Origin: CALCTE01 sp045627885
Lineage (GTDB): Bacteria > Bacillota > Clostridia > Oscillospirales > CAG-272
Assembly: GCA_045627885.1 (NCBI GenBank)
Contig: JAZQOM010000065.1
Coordinates: forward strand, 1 to 32,099
DNA: 32,099 nt
Reading direction: 5' to 3'
Below are positions 1 to 6,417 of this stretch, one piece after another; position 1 is the stretch's first letter; the number at the start of each line of letters is the position of its first letter. Made by a program: the position numbers and the translations under genes. The notes below the pieces were generated by a model. That model did no database searches, was not told the DNA's origin, and saw only the letters and a program-made list of their open reading frames with translations.

Positions 1-2
1 AA

Positions 3-53
3 ACATACGGAAATCTGTTTGAACGCGGAAAGACGGAATATGCCGGAAATTAA
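3..53 (+). CDS. possible C-terminal end of a gene entering from the left
   Basis: A reading frame is open from the first bases and stops at 51-53, giving about 16 residues beginning TYGNLFERGKTEYAGN. A Thr-Tyr-Gly-x-Leu-Phe string near the C-terminus resembles the segment around the nucleophilic Tyr of tyrosine recombinases (TYGHLF-like). That would fit the neighbouring decayed mobile DNA, but the piece is far too short to assign. It overlaps by 4 nt the end of the minus-strand zinc-ribbon gene. It could equally be non-coding. Confidence 0.2.
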   Translation, partial: TYGNLFERGKTEYAGN

Positions 54-268
54 GCGCCTCGGTTCATTTTGATACAAATCGCTTCACCGCATTTATCACA
101 ATTGAAATATCCTTGATTCGTTTTGCATCCCATGCCTACATAAGCGGACGATGTTGTCACGATCATTATATATCCGCATTTCGTGCACTGCGGATGGTAT
201 CTTACTTGCGACTTACCGTCATCACTGATAATTACCGCACCTGTTGCGTATGCGCGTTCTGATTCCAT
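50..268 (-). CDS. small zinc-ribbon hypothetical protein
   Basis: A 72-residue protein with two Cys-x2-Cys knuckles: CTKCGY near residue 28 and CDKCGEA near residue 57. They are separated by a Gly/Ser-rich stretch, as expected for one zinc ribbon. There is no signal peptide or membrane helix. An AGAGG-like ribosome binding site lies upstream of the ATG at 268. I do not recognise the family; a nucleic-acid or protein-binding zinc ribbon is the only supported statement. It is the last gene of a minus-strand AT-rich group and its partners are equally uncharacterised. Confidence 0.55.
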   Translation of the reverse strand: MESERAYATGAVIISDDGKSQVRYHPQCTKCGYIMIVTTSSAYVGMGCKTNQGYFNCDKCGEAICIKMNRGA

Positions 269-341
269 TTTGTTTATTCCTCTAATAAATAAATTTAGTT
301 TTTAACAATATCGGTTAGTCTACTCGTGAAAGTACTTAATA

Positions 342-392
342 TGCAATAACAATTTACAGACGGTTGTCCTTTATTCGTCTGTTTTAATTGCA
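342..392. terminator. imperfect hairpin between two minus-strand genes
   Basis: ACAGACG at 356-362 pairs with CGTCTGT at 376-382, and an outer TGCAAT (342-347) pairs with ATTGCA (387-392) across internal loops. It lies in the 213-nt gap 269-481 between the 309-residue gene and the zinc-ribbon gene. Minus-strand readout gives only a weak T-rich tail (AAATTGTT), so terminator function is a guess. I see no gene in the rest of this gap. Confidence 0.35.
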
Positions 393-481
393 TTTCTTTA
401 CACGAGGGTGTCGTATAATAACTTTTTTCATTGTGCAGCAGATTATGGAATTACATCCTTTAGATATCTTGCATTACTATA

Positions 482-1411
482 TTACATATTAATAGAACAA
501 ACTACTTTAACTGTACATTTTCTCTCGGGAATACGAATCGGTTCTATTTTGAATATTCCTAAGTGATCCTTAACAGATTCAAGCGTTATATTTCCAAAAT
601 TCAAAACTTTATTGGTTTCATCATCAACTAAAGCAATCCTCTTAGTAAGCTTCACAAGTCCGGGCATATCTTCATCATCATAAATTCTGTCCGTTTGTTC
701 TTCGACTTCGTCGGGATAAAGTGCAAGTCCTTCTTCATCCCAATTATATTCGTTTTTGGGGTTCAAAACCAAAATCAAATCTCCCTTTTTTGTATCATAA
801 GAAGGAATGTCCTTTTTAGCACGCATACAGTATGACCGGTCCAAATCCAAACTTAATTCATATCGGGCAACAACATTTCCGTTATATTCGATAGGACAAT
901 ATAATTTGGAAGAAATATTGAGCTTTATTGCTTCATTTAAGGGCTTTTTTCTTGTATCACCGCATCTCTGGCATTTTTCGGTAACAGACAAATCAAGAGG
1001 CAAACATTCAAATAACTCCGGTTTATAGCAAAAACTCTCATTTGGATGTGATTGTACCGCTATATAATTATGACCTTCCTTTTCGCAAATCGGCTTGTTC
1101 TTTTCTTGCTGTTCATGTATCTTTTGCTCTTTGAGCAGTTCTTTTTGCTCGTCTATTTGTTTTTCCAAATCCTTATATTTCTTATAATAAGTATCACTTA
1201 ATTTGCCGGAAATAATTTTTGCAACTATTGAAATAATCGTAATAATGATAAAAAGAGTAAAGATAGTAGGCATGACGGCAATGCACGAAAATGCAACTAT
1301 CGGAGACAGAATAATAGCCCATAATGATATACTGCTTATGCTATCCATTTTGCGCCACATTTTGTCATAGTACTCTTTTTCTTTCTCTAATTTGTCTAAA
1401 TTGTTTTCCAT
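482..1411 (-). CDS. two-helix membrane protein with coiled coil and Cys/His segment, unknown function
   Basis: A 309-residue protein. Residues 1-20 are charged. Residues about 25-68 form two hydrophobic helices broken by a short turn (SLWAIILSPIVAF, then MPTIFTLFIIITIISI). Residues about 70-108 are Lys/Glu/Gln-rich and heptad-like, so probably coiled coil. A C-EKEGHNY segment followed by CQRCGD suggests a metal site. The remaining 150 residues are soluble and acidic, with no motif I know. Topology is probably a membrane hairpin with a large cytosolic C-terminal part. The start ATG has a good AAGGAG site about 8 nt upstream. It sits with other accessory genes and next to an SPFH pseudogene. 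No function is proposed. Confidence 0.65.
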   Translation of the reverse strand: MENNLDKLEKEKEYYDKMWRKMDSISSISLWAIILSPIVAFSCIAVMPTIFTLFIIITIISIVAKIISGKLSDTYYKKYKDLEKQIDEQKELLKEQKIHEQQEKNKPICEKEGHNYIAVQSHPNESFCYKPELFECLPLDLSVTEKCQRCGDTRKKPLNEAIKLNISSKLYCPIEYNGNVVARYELSLDLDRSYCMRAKKDIPSYDTKKGDLILVLNPKNEYNWDEEGLALYPDEVEEQTDRIYDDEDMPGLVKLTKRIALVDDETNKVLNFGNITLESVKDHLGIFKIEPIRIPERKCTVKVVCSINM

Positions 1412-1543
1412 TTTTTATACTCCTTTTTTATATTGTCCTATTGTATACATTTTGATATGAATTTACATAACCTATGTATCGGTTATCACAATTCAAGTAC
1501 ATACATAAAGTATTGCTTAATTTAATTCTGATTTTTGTTTGAG

Positions 1544-1570
1544 GCGGCTCCGGCAGATTGCCGGAGCCGC
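1544..1570. terminator. 12-bp perfect GC-rich hairpin downstream of the 61-residue gene
   Basis: GCGGCTCCGGCA (1544-1555), loop GAT, then TGCCGGAGCCGC (1559-1570). It begins 14 nt after the stop of the minus-strand gene 1584-1769. On the minus strand the bases after the stem are TCAAACAAAAATC, so there is no U tract. It may stop transcription without a classic tail, stabilise the 3' end, or be a palindromic repeat. The 172-nt gap 1412-1583 holds nothing else I can identify. Confidence 0.5.
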
Positions 1571-1583
1571 TCGGCTCTCACTG

Positions 1584-1769
1584 TTACTTGGAGTAGTGAT
1601 AGGAAATTTTGTGTCCCTTTTCGTCAAATGTATAGATGTAGTCGTCTTTTTTTATGCTGACAGAATTTGATGTGTAGCCGGCAAGCTCGCCGAACTGATA
1701 AAACAGTTGACGATTGCTTTCATCATAAACATACACATAAGAACTGCGCTGTACACAGGTTGCAATCAT
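1584..1769 (-). CDS. conserved small hypothetical protein
   Basis: A 61-residue protein with Tyr-rich beta-hairpin repeats: SSYVYVYDE near residue 9 and DDYIYTFDEKGHK near residue 42, which look like two copies of one x-Y-x-Y-x-Y/F-DE motif. The start is well supported by AAAGGAGG upstream of the ATG at 1769. I recall similar Tyr-rich mini-proteins in Clostridia, but without a function. There is no signal peptide or Cys pair. The internal duplication suggests a small beta-sheet protein. It belongs to the accessory patch. Confidence 0.6.
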   Translation of the reverse strand: MIATCVQRSSYVYVYDESNRQLFYQFGELAGYTSNSVSIKKDDYIYTFDEKGHKISYHYSK

Positions 1770-1848
1770 AGGTGATACCTCCTTTCGTGTTTTTTATATT
1801 AACTATCTCCTTCATTTTCGACCGTAATAGACAAATAGCTTGCTCAGC

Positions 1849-2112
1849 TTAAAAAACTCGTTGTGCATATTCTTCGGTATCTTGGGTAAGACAGTTAATG
1901 ATAGATTGCTTCTTTTGACAGTGAACGATCAACTGCGTGCTTGCATTAAAATCTTCGCAGGGATGCTTCCATATAAAAGTGGAATTGTCACCTTCATATT
2001 TGATAATATCGGAAATTGACAAAATTTTACATCCATCGTCAAAATTCTTATCTTTAACACAATTATAAAGATAAAATGTGTTAATGTCAAGATAAATTCT
2101 TAATATTAACAT
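1849..2112 (-). pseudogene. frameshifted N-terminal fragment of an SPFH-domain protein
   Basis: Residues 34-64 of this 87-codon frame read SDIIKYEGDNSTFIWKHP, then CEDFNASTQLIVH. This is the characteristic N-terminus of the clostridial SPFH-domain (virion-core-like, YdjI-type) proteins, where the family continues ESQEAIFF. Here the frame after LIVH (1921) becomes unrelated. Skipping two bases restores SKEAIYH and then a stop at 1895-1897, so a frameshift followed by truncation is visible directly. The ORF start at 2112 has no ribosome binding site. The original start was probably the TTG at 2020-2022. The intact protein is normally about 300-400 residues; here about 40 codons survive. Confidence 0.7.
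2048..2084. promoter_or_regulatory. overlapping inverted repeats upstream of the XRE gene
   Basis: Two interleaved dyads are visible: TTATCTTTA (2048-2056) with TAAAGATAA (2066-2074), and TTAACACA (2054-2061) with TGTGTTAA (2077-2084). They lie 45-80 nt before the XRE start codon, in AT-rich DNA where a promoter would be expected. A position next to a DNA-binding regulator fits an autoregulatory operator. This is inference from symmetry and location only. Confidence 0.4.
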
Positions 2113-2128
2113 ATTTTGAGGTAGATTT

Positions 2129-2374
2129 ATGAAAATTTATGACTACGAGGGAAGTAAAAATATCTGCGGAGACAGGGTCCACGAAGCGAGATGCAGGCTG
2201 AGGCTCACGCAAATCGACCTTGCCGCAAAATTGCAGACAGAAGGAATAAACATTGAGCGAGACAGTGTCTCCAGAATTGAAATCGGAACAAGATTTGTTG
2301 CGGATTACGAATTGAGGGCACTTGCAAAAATACTGAAAGTCACGGTAAATTGGCTTCTCGGAATAGAAGAATAA
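2129..2374 (+). CDS. XRE-family helix-turn-helix transcriptional regulator
   Basis: An 81-residue protein that is almost entirely one HTH_3/Cro-CI domain: RVHEARCRLRLTQIDLAAKLQ (helices 1-2), the recognition helix around ERDSVSRIEIGTRFV, then ELRALAKILKVTVNWLLGIEE. It would bind DNA as a dimer. There is no separate dimerisation or peptidase domain. GAGGT at 2118-2122 gives a good site before the ATG at 2129. It points away from the SPFH fragment and ends directly against the group II intron remnant, whose frame it shares after the stop. It probably regulates itself or the lost accessory genes. Confidence 0.85.
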   Translation: MKIYDYEGSKNICGDRVHEARCRLRLTQIDLAAKLQTEGINIERDSVSRIEIGTRFVADYELRALAKILKVTVNWLLGIEE

Positions 2375-2638
2375 ATCTCCGTTCAGAGCATAGACGAACA
2401 TTTGAGAAGAATGCTCAGAGTGATAATCTGGAAGCAATGAAAAACGGCAAGCAAAAGAATATGTGGACTAACAAAACTCGGGATAAATCCGTGACAGGCA
2501 AAACTAATGTCGAGATTTAAGAACCGATATTTGGTAGTAAGCAAAATGCCCGCCATAAAGAAAGCAATTTCCAAAGAAAAACTGACCAAGCGAGGCTTAG
2601 TCAGCATTTTCGATTACTACCAAAAGGTACATATTTAA
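2375..2638 (+). pseudogene. ltrA: group II intron reverse transcriptase/maturase, C-terminal fragment
   Basis: The frame reads SIDEHLRRMLRVIIWKQ, stop, KTASKRICGLTKLGINP, stop, then QAKLMSRFKNRYLVVSKMP and AISKEKLTKRGLVSIFDYY to a TAA at 2636-2638. This matches the maturase-specific domain (GIIM) of intron-encoded proteins, in which the first stop replaces the Trp of a conserved IWKQWK motif (TGG to TGA). The reverse transcriptase catalytic domains, including YxDD, are absent. The fragment is non-functional. Confidence 0.85.
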
Positions 2639-2647
2639 TTTTGAATT

Positions 2648-2714
2648 GAACCGCCGTGTGCCGAACGGCACGCACGGAGGTGTGAGAGGAGGGAATAAAT
2701 CCCTCCTACTCGAT
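2648..2714 (+). ncRNA. group II intron RNA domains V and VI
   Basis: Domain V can be drawn. CCGTG (2654-2658) pairs with CACGG (2673-2677). A two-base CG bulge sits at 2671-2672. TGCC (2659-2662) pairs with GGCA (2667-2670) around a GAAC loop. A CGC catalytic triad is at 2652-2654. Domain VI follows: GGAGGG (2688-2693) with CCCTCC (2701-2706) and GAG (2684-2686) with CTC (2709-2711), leaving A2708 unpaired as the candidate branch point. The intron 3' end would be near 2714. Confidence 0.8.
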
Positions 2715-2726
2715 TTAATATACAAC

Positions 2727-2755
2727 TTGCACATCGCCGCCGTTTGTGATAATAT
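2727..2755 (+). promoter_or_regulatory. sigma-A-type promoter of the adenosine deaminase gene
   Basis: TTGCAC (2727-2732), 17-nt spacer, TAATAT (2750-2755). The start of transcription would fall near 2762. That excludes the upstream GTG at 2746 as a start codon and favours the TTG at 2791. The promoter lies immediately downstream of the intron remnant. Confidence 0.6.
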
Positions 2756-2790
2756 ATATATACGAATTCAGCACAGCGGAGGAATCGGCT

Positions 2791-4206
2791 TTGGATATTA
2801 CACTTGAAAACTATGAGGAAAAGCGCAGAGAGCTCGTTGAGGCGAACTCTAATCTTTTGGGCGTCGTTTTGCGTGAAAAAGAAATTATGCTCGACAAACG
2901 CCTTTTAGAGCTAAAAGAAGAATTTGCAAAGCTCCACGGCTCGAAGATTGAGCGCGGCATTTCGGCTTTGACCGATTCGTCGTTGTGCGAGAGCCGCCTT
3001 TACAAATTTTGCTCAAGGCTGCCTAAAGGCGCAGACCTTCATGTTCACGATATGACATTACTCCCCGTAAAGGAGCTTATCAAGCTTCTTATACAAAGAC
3101 CGGAGTTCTTCATAAACGCCGACCGCAGCTCGTTTGACCTGCGCGTTGCAGAACCGCAGAATCCCGCGCCCGACGGATATATGAGATTTTCCGAGGCAAT
3201 TTCGAGCGGCTACTATTCCGAAGACGATATCCTTACAAATTGGACTGTGATAGGCGCGCAGGGCAAGGATGTGAATATATGGGAGTATTTCGAGGGACTC
3301 TTCGATAAAAACGGCGCCATGTCGAGCAACTGCGATTTCGCAAAAGCATATTACCGCTGCGCCTTTGAATATTACTGCCTGCACGGAATAATGCATGTCG
3401 AGATTCACTTGATGCTCACCGACAGCATCGACGAGAGCGCCGAATATCTTGAGGCTTTGCGCGACGCGTATTACGAAACAAAAAAGAAGTTCCCGTATTT
3501 TACGGTCCGCGTGATAGGCGCGGGAGTAAAAGCGGACAACGAGAATATACAGATGTCCAAAAAATGCTTTCTCAATACGGCGTATGTAAAGGAGATTGTC
3601 AAAGACGAGAGCAATCCCGAGCGTATATCGGACTTGATAATCGGCTTTGACCTTGTAAACGAGGAGGACACGAGCCTGCCTCTGCACGCATTTGCGCCGA
3701 TGCTTCTTAAAGCGAAAAAGCAATTTCCGGATATGCGCTTGTATATTCACGGCGGCGAGAGCCTTGACGCGAAAAACGACAATCTCATAGATGCGTATCT
3801 TCTCGGCGTTTCGAGAGTGGGACACGGGCTCAATCTGTACCGCTTCCCCGACCTGCACGCAAAGTATGTTAATTCGGAAATCTGCCTTGAGGTTTGCCCG
3901 ATAAGCAACCGCACGCTCGGCTACACAAAGGATATCCGCAATCATCCGGCAACGGAATATCTGCGCTCCGGCATGGCAATTTCTCTTTGCTCCGACGACC
4001 CGATGTATATGGAGAACGAAACGCTTACCGATGATTTCTTCGCGGCTGTCGCCTGCTGGAATCTCGGACTTGCCGATATCAAACAGCTCGGCATAAATTC
4101 AATCTTATACAGCGGCTTAAACCGTGAAGACAAGTCGGAAAGCCTTAAAGCCTATAACAAGCTCTGGAACGAATTTGTAGACGAAGCGATAAATTCCGAT
4201 TTATAA
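2791..4206 (+). CDS. adenosine deaminase family protein (long, ADGF-like form)
   Basis: A 471-residue metal-dependent deaminase of the amidohydrolase superfamily, predicted to deaminate adenosine or a related purine nucleoside. Visible active-site elements are HVH (residues 84-86, zinc ligands), YIHGGES (zinc His plus catalytic Glu), RVGHG, EVCPISN and SDDP (metal Asp). An N-terminal helical extension of about 75 residues makes it longer than classic bacterial Add (about 340) and closer to the ADGF/CECR1 size class. No signal peptide is visible, so it is probably cytosolic. TTG at 2791 is chosen because GGAGG (2778-2782) sits 8 nt upstream and the promoter covers the alternative GTG at 2746. 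The true substrate is not certain. Confidence 0.85.
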   Translation: MDITLENYEEKRRELVEANSNLLGVVLREKEIMLDKRLLELKEEFAKLHGSKIERGISALTDSSLCESRLYKFCSRLPKGADLHVHDMTLLPVKELIKLLIQRPEFFINADRSSFDLRVAEPQNPAPDGYMRFSEAISSGYYSEDDILTNWTVIGAQGKDVNIWEYFEGLFDKNGAMSSNCDFAKAYYRCAFEYYCLHGIMHVEIHLMLTDSIDESAEYLEALRDAYYETKKKFPYFTVRVIGAGVKADNENIQMSKKCFLNTAYVKEIVKDESNPERISDLIIGFDLVNEEDTSLPLHAFAPMLLKAKKQFPDMRLYIHGGESLDAKNDNLIDAYLLGVSRVGHGLNLYRFPDLHAKYVNSEICLEVCPISNRTLGYTKDIRNHPATEYLRSGMAISLCSDDPMYMENETLTDDFFAAVACWNLGLADIKQLGINSILYSGLNREDKSESLKAYNKLWNEFVDEAINSDL

Positions 4207-4228
4207 ACATTTACACAGCAAAAAATTC

Positions 4229-4249
4229 TCCCGACGGTTACCGTCGGGA
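4229..4249. terminator. bidirectional hairpin terminator between convergent genes
   Basis: TCCCGACGG (4229-4237), loop TTA, CCGTCGGGA (4241-4249): a 9-bp perfect stem. On the plus strand TTTTTATT follows after a short gap. On the minus strand the stem runs into GAATTTTTTG. It can therefore serve both the deaminase gene and the mutase gene, which converge here with a 53-nt gap. Confidence 0.85.
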
Positions 4250-4259
4250 AAATTGCTTT

Positions 4260-5987
4260 TTATTCTGCTCCCAAGAGCTTTACGAGAGCTTTCTTGAATT
4301 CCGGAATCTTCGCTTCGGCTTCCTTTTCGCAAGCCGCTTTAACCTTGATGTAGAGCTTAACCTTCGGCTCTGTTCCGCTCGGGCGAATAATAAGACCGCT
4401 TCCGTCCTCCATCTCATAATAAAGGACATCCGACTTCGGAAGCCCCGTGGGAACTACCTTTCCCGTCGCAAGCTCCGTCACCGTGTCTGCGCGGTAATCG
4501 CGAATCCTTGCGACCTTGATACCACCCAAGCTTTCGGGCGGATTTTCTCTTGCGTGATTCATCATCTTCGCCATTATTGCGAGAAAGTCCGGGTCGTTAA
4601 GACTTACCGTTTCCGTGCGCTCCGCGAAGAATCCGTATTTTGCGTATATGTCGCAGAGAACATCGTAAAGCGTCTTTCCCTTCATGTGATAGTACGCCGC
4701 CGCCTCTACAATAAGCATCGCCGCAACTACCGCGTCCTTGTCTCTTGCGTGCAGTCCGGAGAGATATCCGTAGCTCTCCTCAAAGCCCAAGAGGAAATTG
4801 GGATTATTTTTCTCGAGCTTGAGGTTTATCTGTTCTCCGATAAATTTGAAGCCCGTGAATACATTTATGACTTCCACGCCGTTTGCCTTGCATATTGTAT
4901 CGGCGAGGTCGGTCGAAACTATTGTTTTAATCGCGTAGGAATCGGGCGCAAGCGTGCCCATTTCCTTTTTCTTTTCGATGATATAATTGAGCAAAATCGC
5001 GCCTGCCTGATTTCCGGTGATACGCGTTATCTCTCCGCTTTCGCTTCTTACCAGAATTCCCATTCTGTCGGCGTCGGGGTCTGTGCCGATTATCAGATTG
5101 GAGCCGACCTTGTTTGCAAGCTCTATCGCATCTGTAAACGCTTCGACAAATTCGGGATTCGGCAACTTCGTCGTCGGGAATGAGCCGTCAAGAACCATCT
5201 GCGACGGAACCTTGTGGAGCTTTTTGACGCCGATTCTCTGCAAAATCTCGGGAACGAGCGAATGTCCCGTTCCGTGCAGGGGAGTGTAGACAATTTCAAG
5301 ACTGTCGGCGCATTCCTTTACCACCGTCGGGGAAACCTGATATTTGAGAAGTGTGTTAAGATACACTTCGTCCGTCTCGTAGCCGATGAGCTTAATCTTT
5401 TTATCTCTTACGGCAGCATCGAATGCCGTCTTCTTCGCGCCCGTAAAAATGTCGGTCTTCGCTCTTATCGCAGATATTTTCGCGGCGGCTTCGGGGCCGA
5501 GCTGTGCGCCGTCGGCACCGAATACCTTGTATCCGTTATACATATTCGGATTGTGTGAAGCGGTGATGTTTATTCCCGCCGCGCAGTGAAGATGCAGAAT
5601 TGCAAACGAAAGTTCGGGGGTGGGACGCGGCGCGTCAAAGAGATATACGGGAATGTCGTTTGCTGCGAGAACGGACGCCGCGAGCTTTGCGAAGCTGTCG
5701 GAATTCAGTCTTGTGTCGTAGGTTATTACGACACCGCCTTCTTCCTTATTATCTATAATGCTCTCCGCGAGGGCCTGAGTGCATTGTGCAACCGTGTAGT
5801 TGTTCATACAGCCGAGCCCCGCCTTCATAAGTCCGCGAAGTCCCGCCGTGCCGAATTCGAGCGGTGCCCAGAATCTCGACTTGATTTCGTCAATATCGTC
5901 CGCGATGGAAAGAAGCTCCGCTCTGGAGTCCGCATCGAGCTTATCCGATGCAAGCCAACTGTCATAAACGCCTTTGAAATCTCTCAT
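4260..5987 (-). CDS. pgcA: phospho-sugar mutase (phosphoglucomutase/phosphomannomutase)
   Basis: A 575-residue alpha-D-phosphohexomutase, interconverting glucose-1-phosphate and glucose-6-phosphate (possibly also mannose phosphates) for glycogen, cell-wall and glycolipid precursors. All four signatures are present in order: TASHNP with the phosphoserine, GTDPDADR (Mg2+ site), GFEESYGY (sugar specificity loop) and RPSGTEPKVK (phosphate binding near the C-terminus). The length matches the Firmicutes PgcA/YhxB group (about 580) rather than the shorter GlmM. The start at 5987 has CCTCC (GGAGG on the gene strand) 6 nt upstream, and a promoter lies at 6018-6046. It is a single-gene unit divergent from the S10 operon. 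The gene symbol is by family, not proven. Confidence 0.92.
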   Translation of the reverse strand: MRDFKGVYDSWLASDKLDADSRAELLSIADDIDEIKSRFWAPLEFGTAGLRGLMKAGLGCMNNYTVAQCTQALAESIIDNKEEGGVVITYDTRLNSDSFAKLAASVLAANDIPVYLFDAPRPTPELSFAILHLHCAAGINITASHNPNMYNGYKVFGADGAQLGPEAAAKISAIRAKTDIFTGAKKTAFDAAVRDKKIKLIGYETDEVYLNTLLKYQVSPTVVKECADSLEIVYTPLHGTGHSLVPEILQRIGVKKLHKVPSQMVLDGSFPTTKLPNPEFVEAFTDAIELANKVGSNLIIGTDPDADRMGILVRSESGEITRITGNQAGAILLNYIIEKKKEMGTLAPDSYAIKTIVSTDLADTICKANGVEVINVFTGFKFIGEQINLKLEKNNPNFLLGFEESYGYLSGLHARDKDAVVAAMLIVEAAAYYHMKGKTLYDVLCDIYAKYGFFAERTETVSLNDPDFLAIMAKMMNHARENPPESLGGIKVARIRDYRADTVTELATGKVVPTGLPKSDVLYYEMEDGSGLIIRPSGTEPKVKLYIKVKAACEKEAEAKIPEFKKALVKLLGAE

Positions 5988-6017
5988 ATAATGCCTCCGA
6001 TACTTGATTATGTGTAT

Positions 6018-6046
6018 ATTTTACCATATATAATATATAAAATCAA
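6018..6046 (-). promoter_or_regulatory. promoter of the phospho-sugar mutase gene
   Basis: On the minus strand: TTGATT (6041-6046), 17-nt AT-rich spacer, TAAAAT (6018-6023). It is 31 nt upstream of the start codon and back-to-back with the S10 operon promoter. Confidence 0.75.
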
Positions 6047-6094
6047 TTCTTTAGAAAATTTTTCAAAAAAATATAAAAAAAATGAAAAAAACTA

Positions 6095-6123
6095 TTGCAA
6101 TCCCGAAATTTATGTGATATACT
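6095..6123 (+). promoter_or_regulatory. main promoter of the S10-spc-alpha ribosomal operon
   Basis: TTGCAA (6095-6100), 17-nt spacer, TATACT (6118-6123), preceded by an A-rich stretch (6060-6092) that could act as an UP element. Predicted transcription start is near 6130. No equally good promoter was noticed before rplQ, so much of the 15-kb cluster may depend on it. Confidence 0.8.
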
Positions 6124-6129
6124 CATAAA

Positions 6130-6405
6130 GCTTGATATGCGATGAAGCGATAAGTTGCTGCGAGAGCAGGTAATTATCGTGGAGTATGTCCGATAATCGG
6201 GCGGCAGAAATAAACGCACACTTTGGGCAGTACCGGAGTATGACTTCGGCAATCCCATTGTTTCGTTCCGTCTCAGGACGGGCTTTCTAAGACCGGATTA
6301 TGCCAAAGAATTTTGCGCAAAATCCGATTTTTGTAGGGCAAGCGAAGAAACGAACGGGACGGTGTACGCAAAAGATGCCCAAGATTGAAATTCAAAATTT
6401 TAATT
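6130..6405 (+). promoter_or_regulatory. structured 5' leader of the S10 operon
   Basis: About 275 nt of untranslated leader with no ORF. Visible hairpins: CGATAA (6148-6153) with TTATCG (6174-6179), enclosing CTGC-GAGA-GCAG (6158-6169, a GNRA-type cap); CCGGAGT (6233-6239) with ACTTCGG (6243-6249); and CCGTC-TCAG-GACGG (6268-6281). A second CGATAA at 6191-6196 competes for the same TTATCG. The location fits autogenous control of the operon, as L4 does in E. coli through an S10 leader, but I do not recognise a known leader family. It fills most of the 430-nt gene-free gap 5988-6417. Confidence 0.6.
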
Positions 6406-6417
6406 AGGAGGCAAACC

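Larger units (their letters stand above)
2375..2714 (+). mobile_element. degenerate 3' remnant of a group II intron
   Basis: The segment consists of the last codons of a group II intron reverse transcriptase/maturase (2375-2638) followed 10 nt later by intron RNA domains V and VI (2648-2711), ending at CTACTCGAT (2714). Everything 5' of the maturase C-terminus is missing: the upstream junction abuts the XRE stop codon. The order (ORF tail, domain V, domain VI, 3' end) is that of a real intron. With two in-frame stops and no 5' half it cannot splice or move alone. It marks an old insertion followed by deletion at the edge of the accessory patch. Confidence 0.85.

Noticed and set aside
3058..3945. 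295-codon minus-strand open frame inside the deaminase gene
   Set aside because: The plus-strand product has all catalytic motifs; the antisense frame has none and no ribosome binding site was seen.
6310..6328. Terminator-like palindrome ATTTTGCGCAAAAT followed by T residues in the S10 leader
   Set aside because: The stem is only A-T pairs around GCGC and would be too weak; a true terminator here would silence the ribosomal operon.
6130..6405. Known riboswitch (c-di-GMP, ZTP, THF, SAM types considered) in the S10 leader
   Set aside because: None of the conserved cores I know for these classes could be found; an r-protein leader fits the location better.
6385..6417. Upstream TTG start for rpsJ
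   Set aside because: It would translate through the AGGAGG site and add 11 residues not found in S10.
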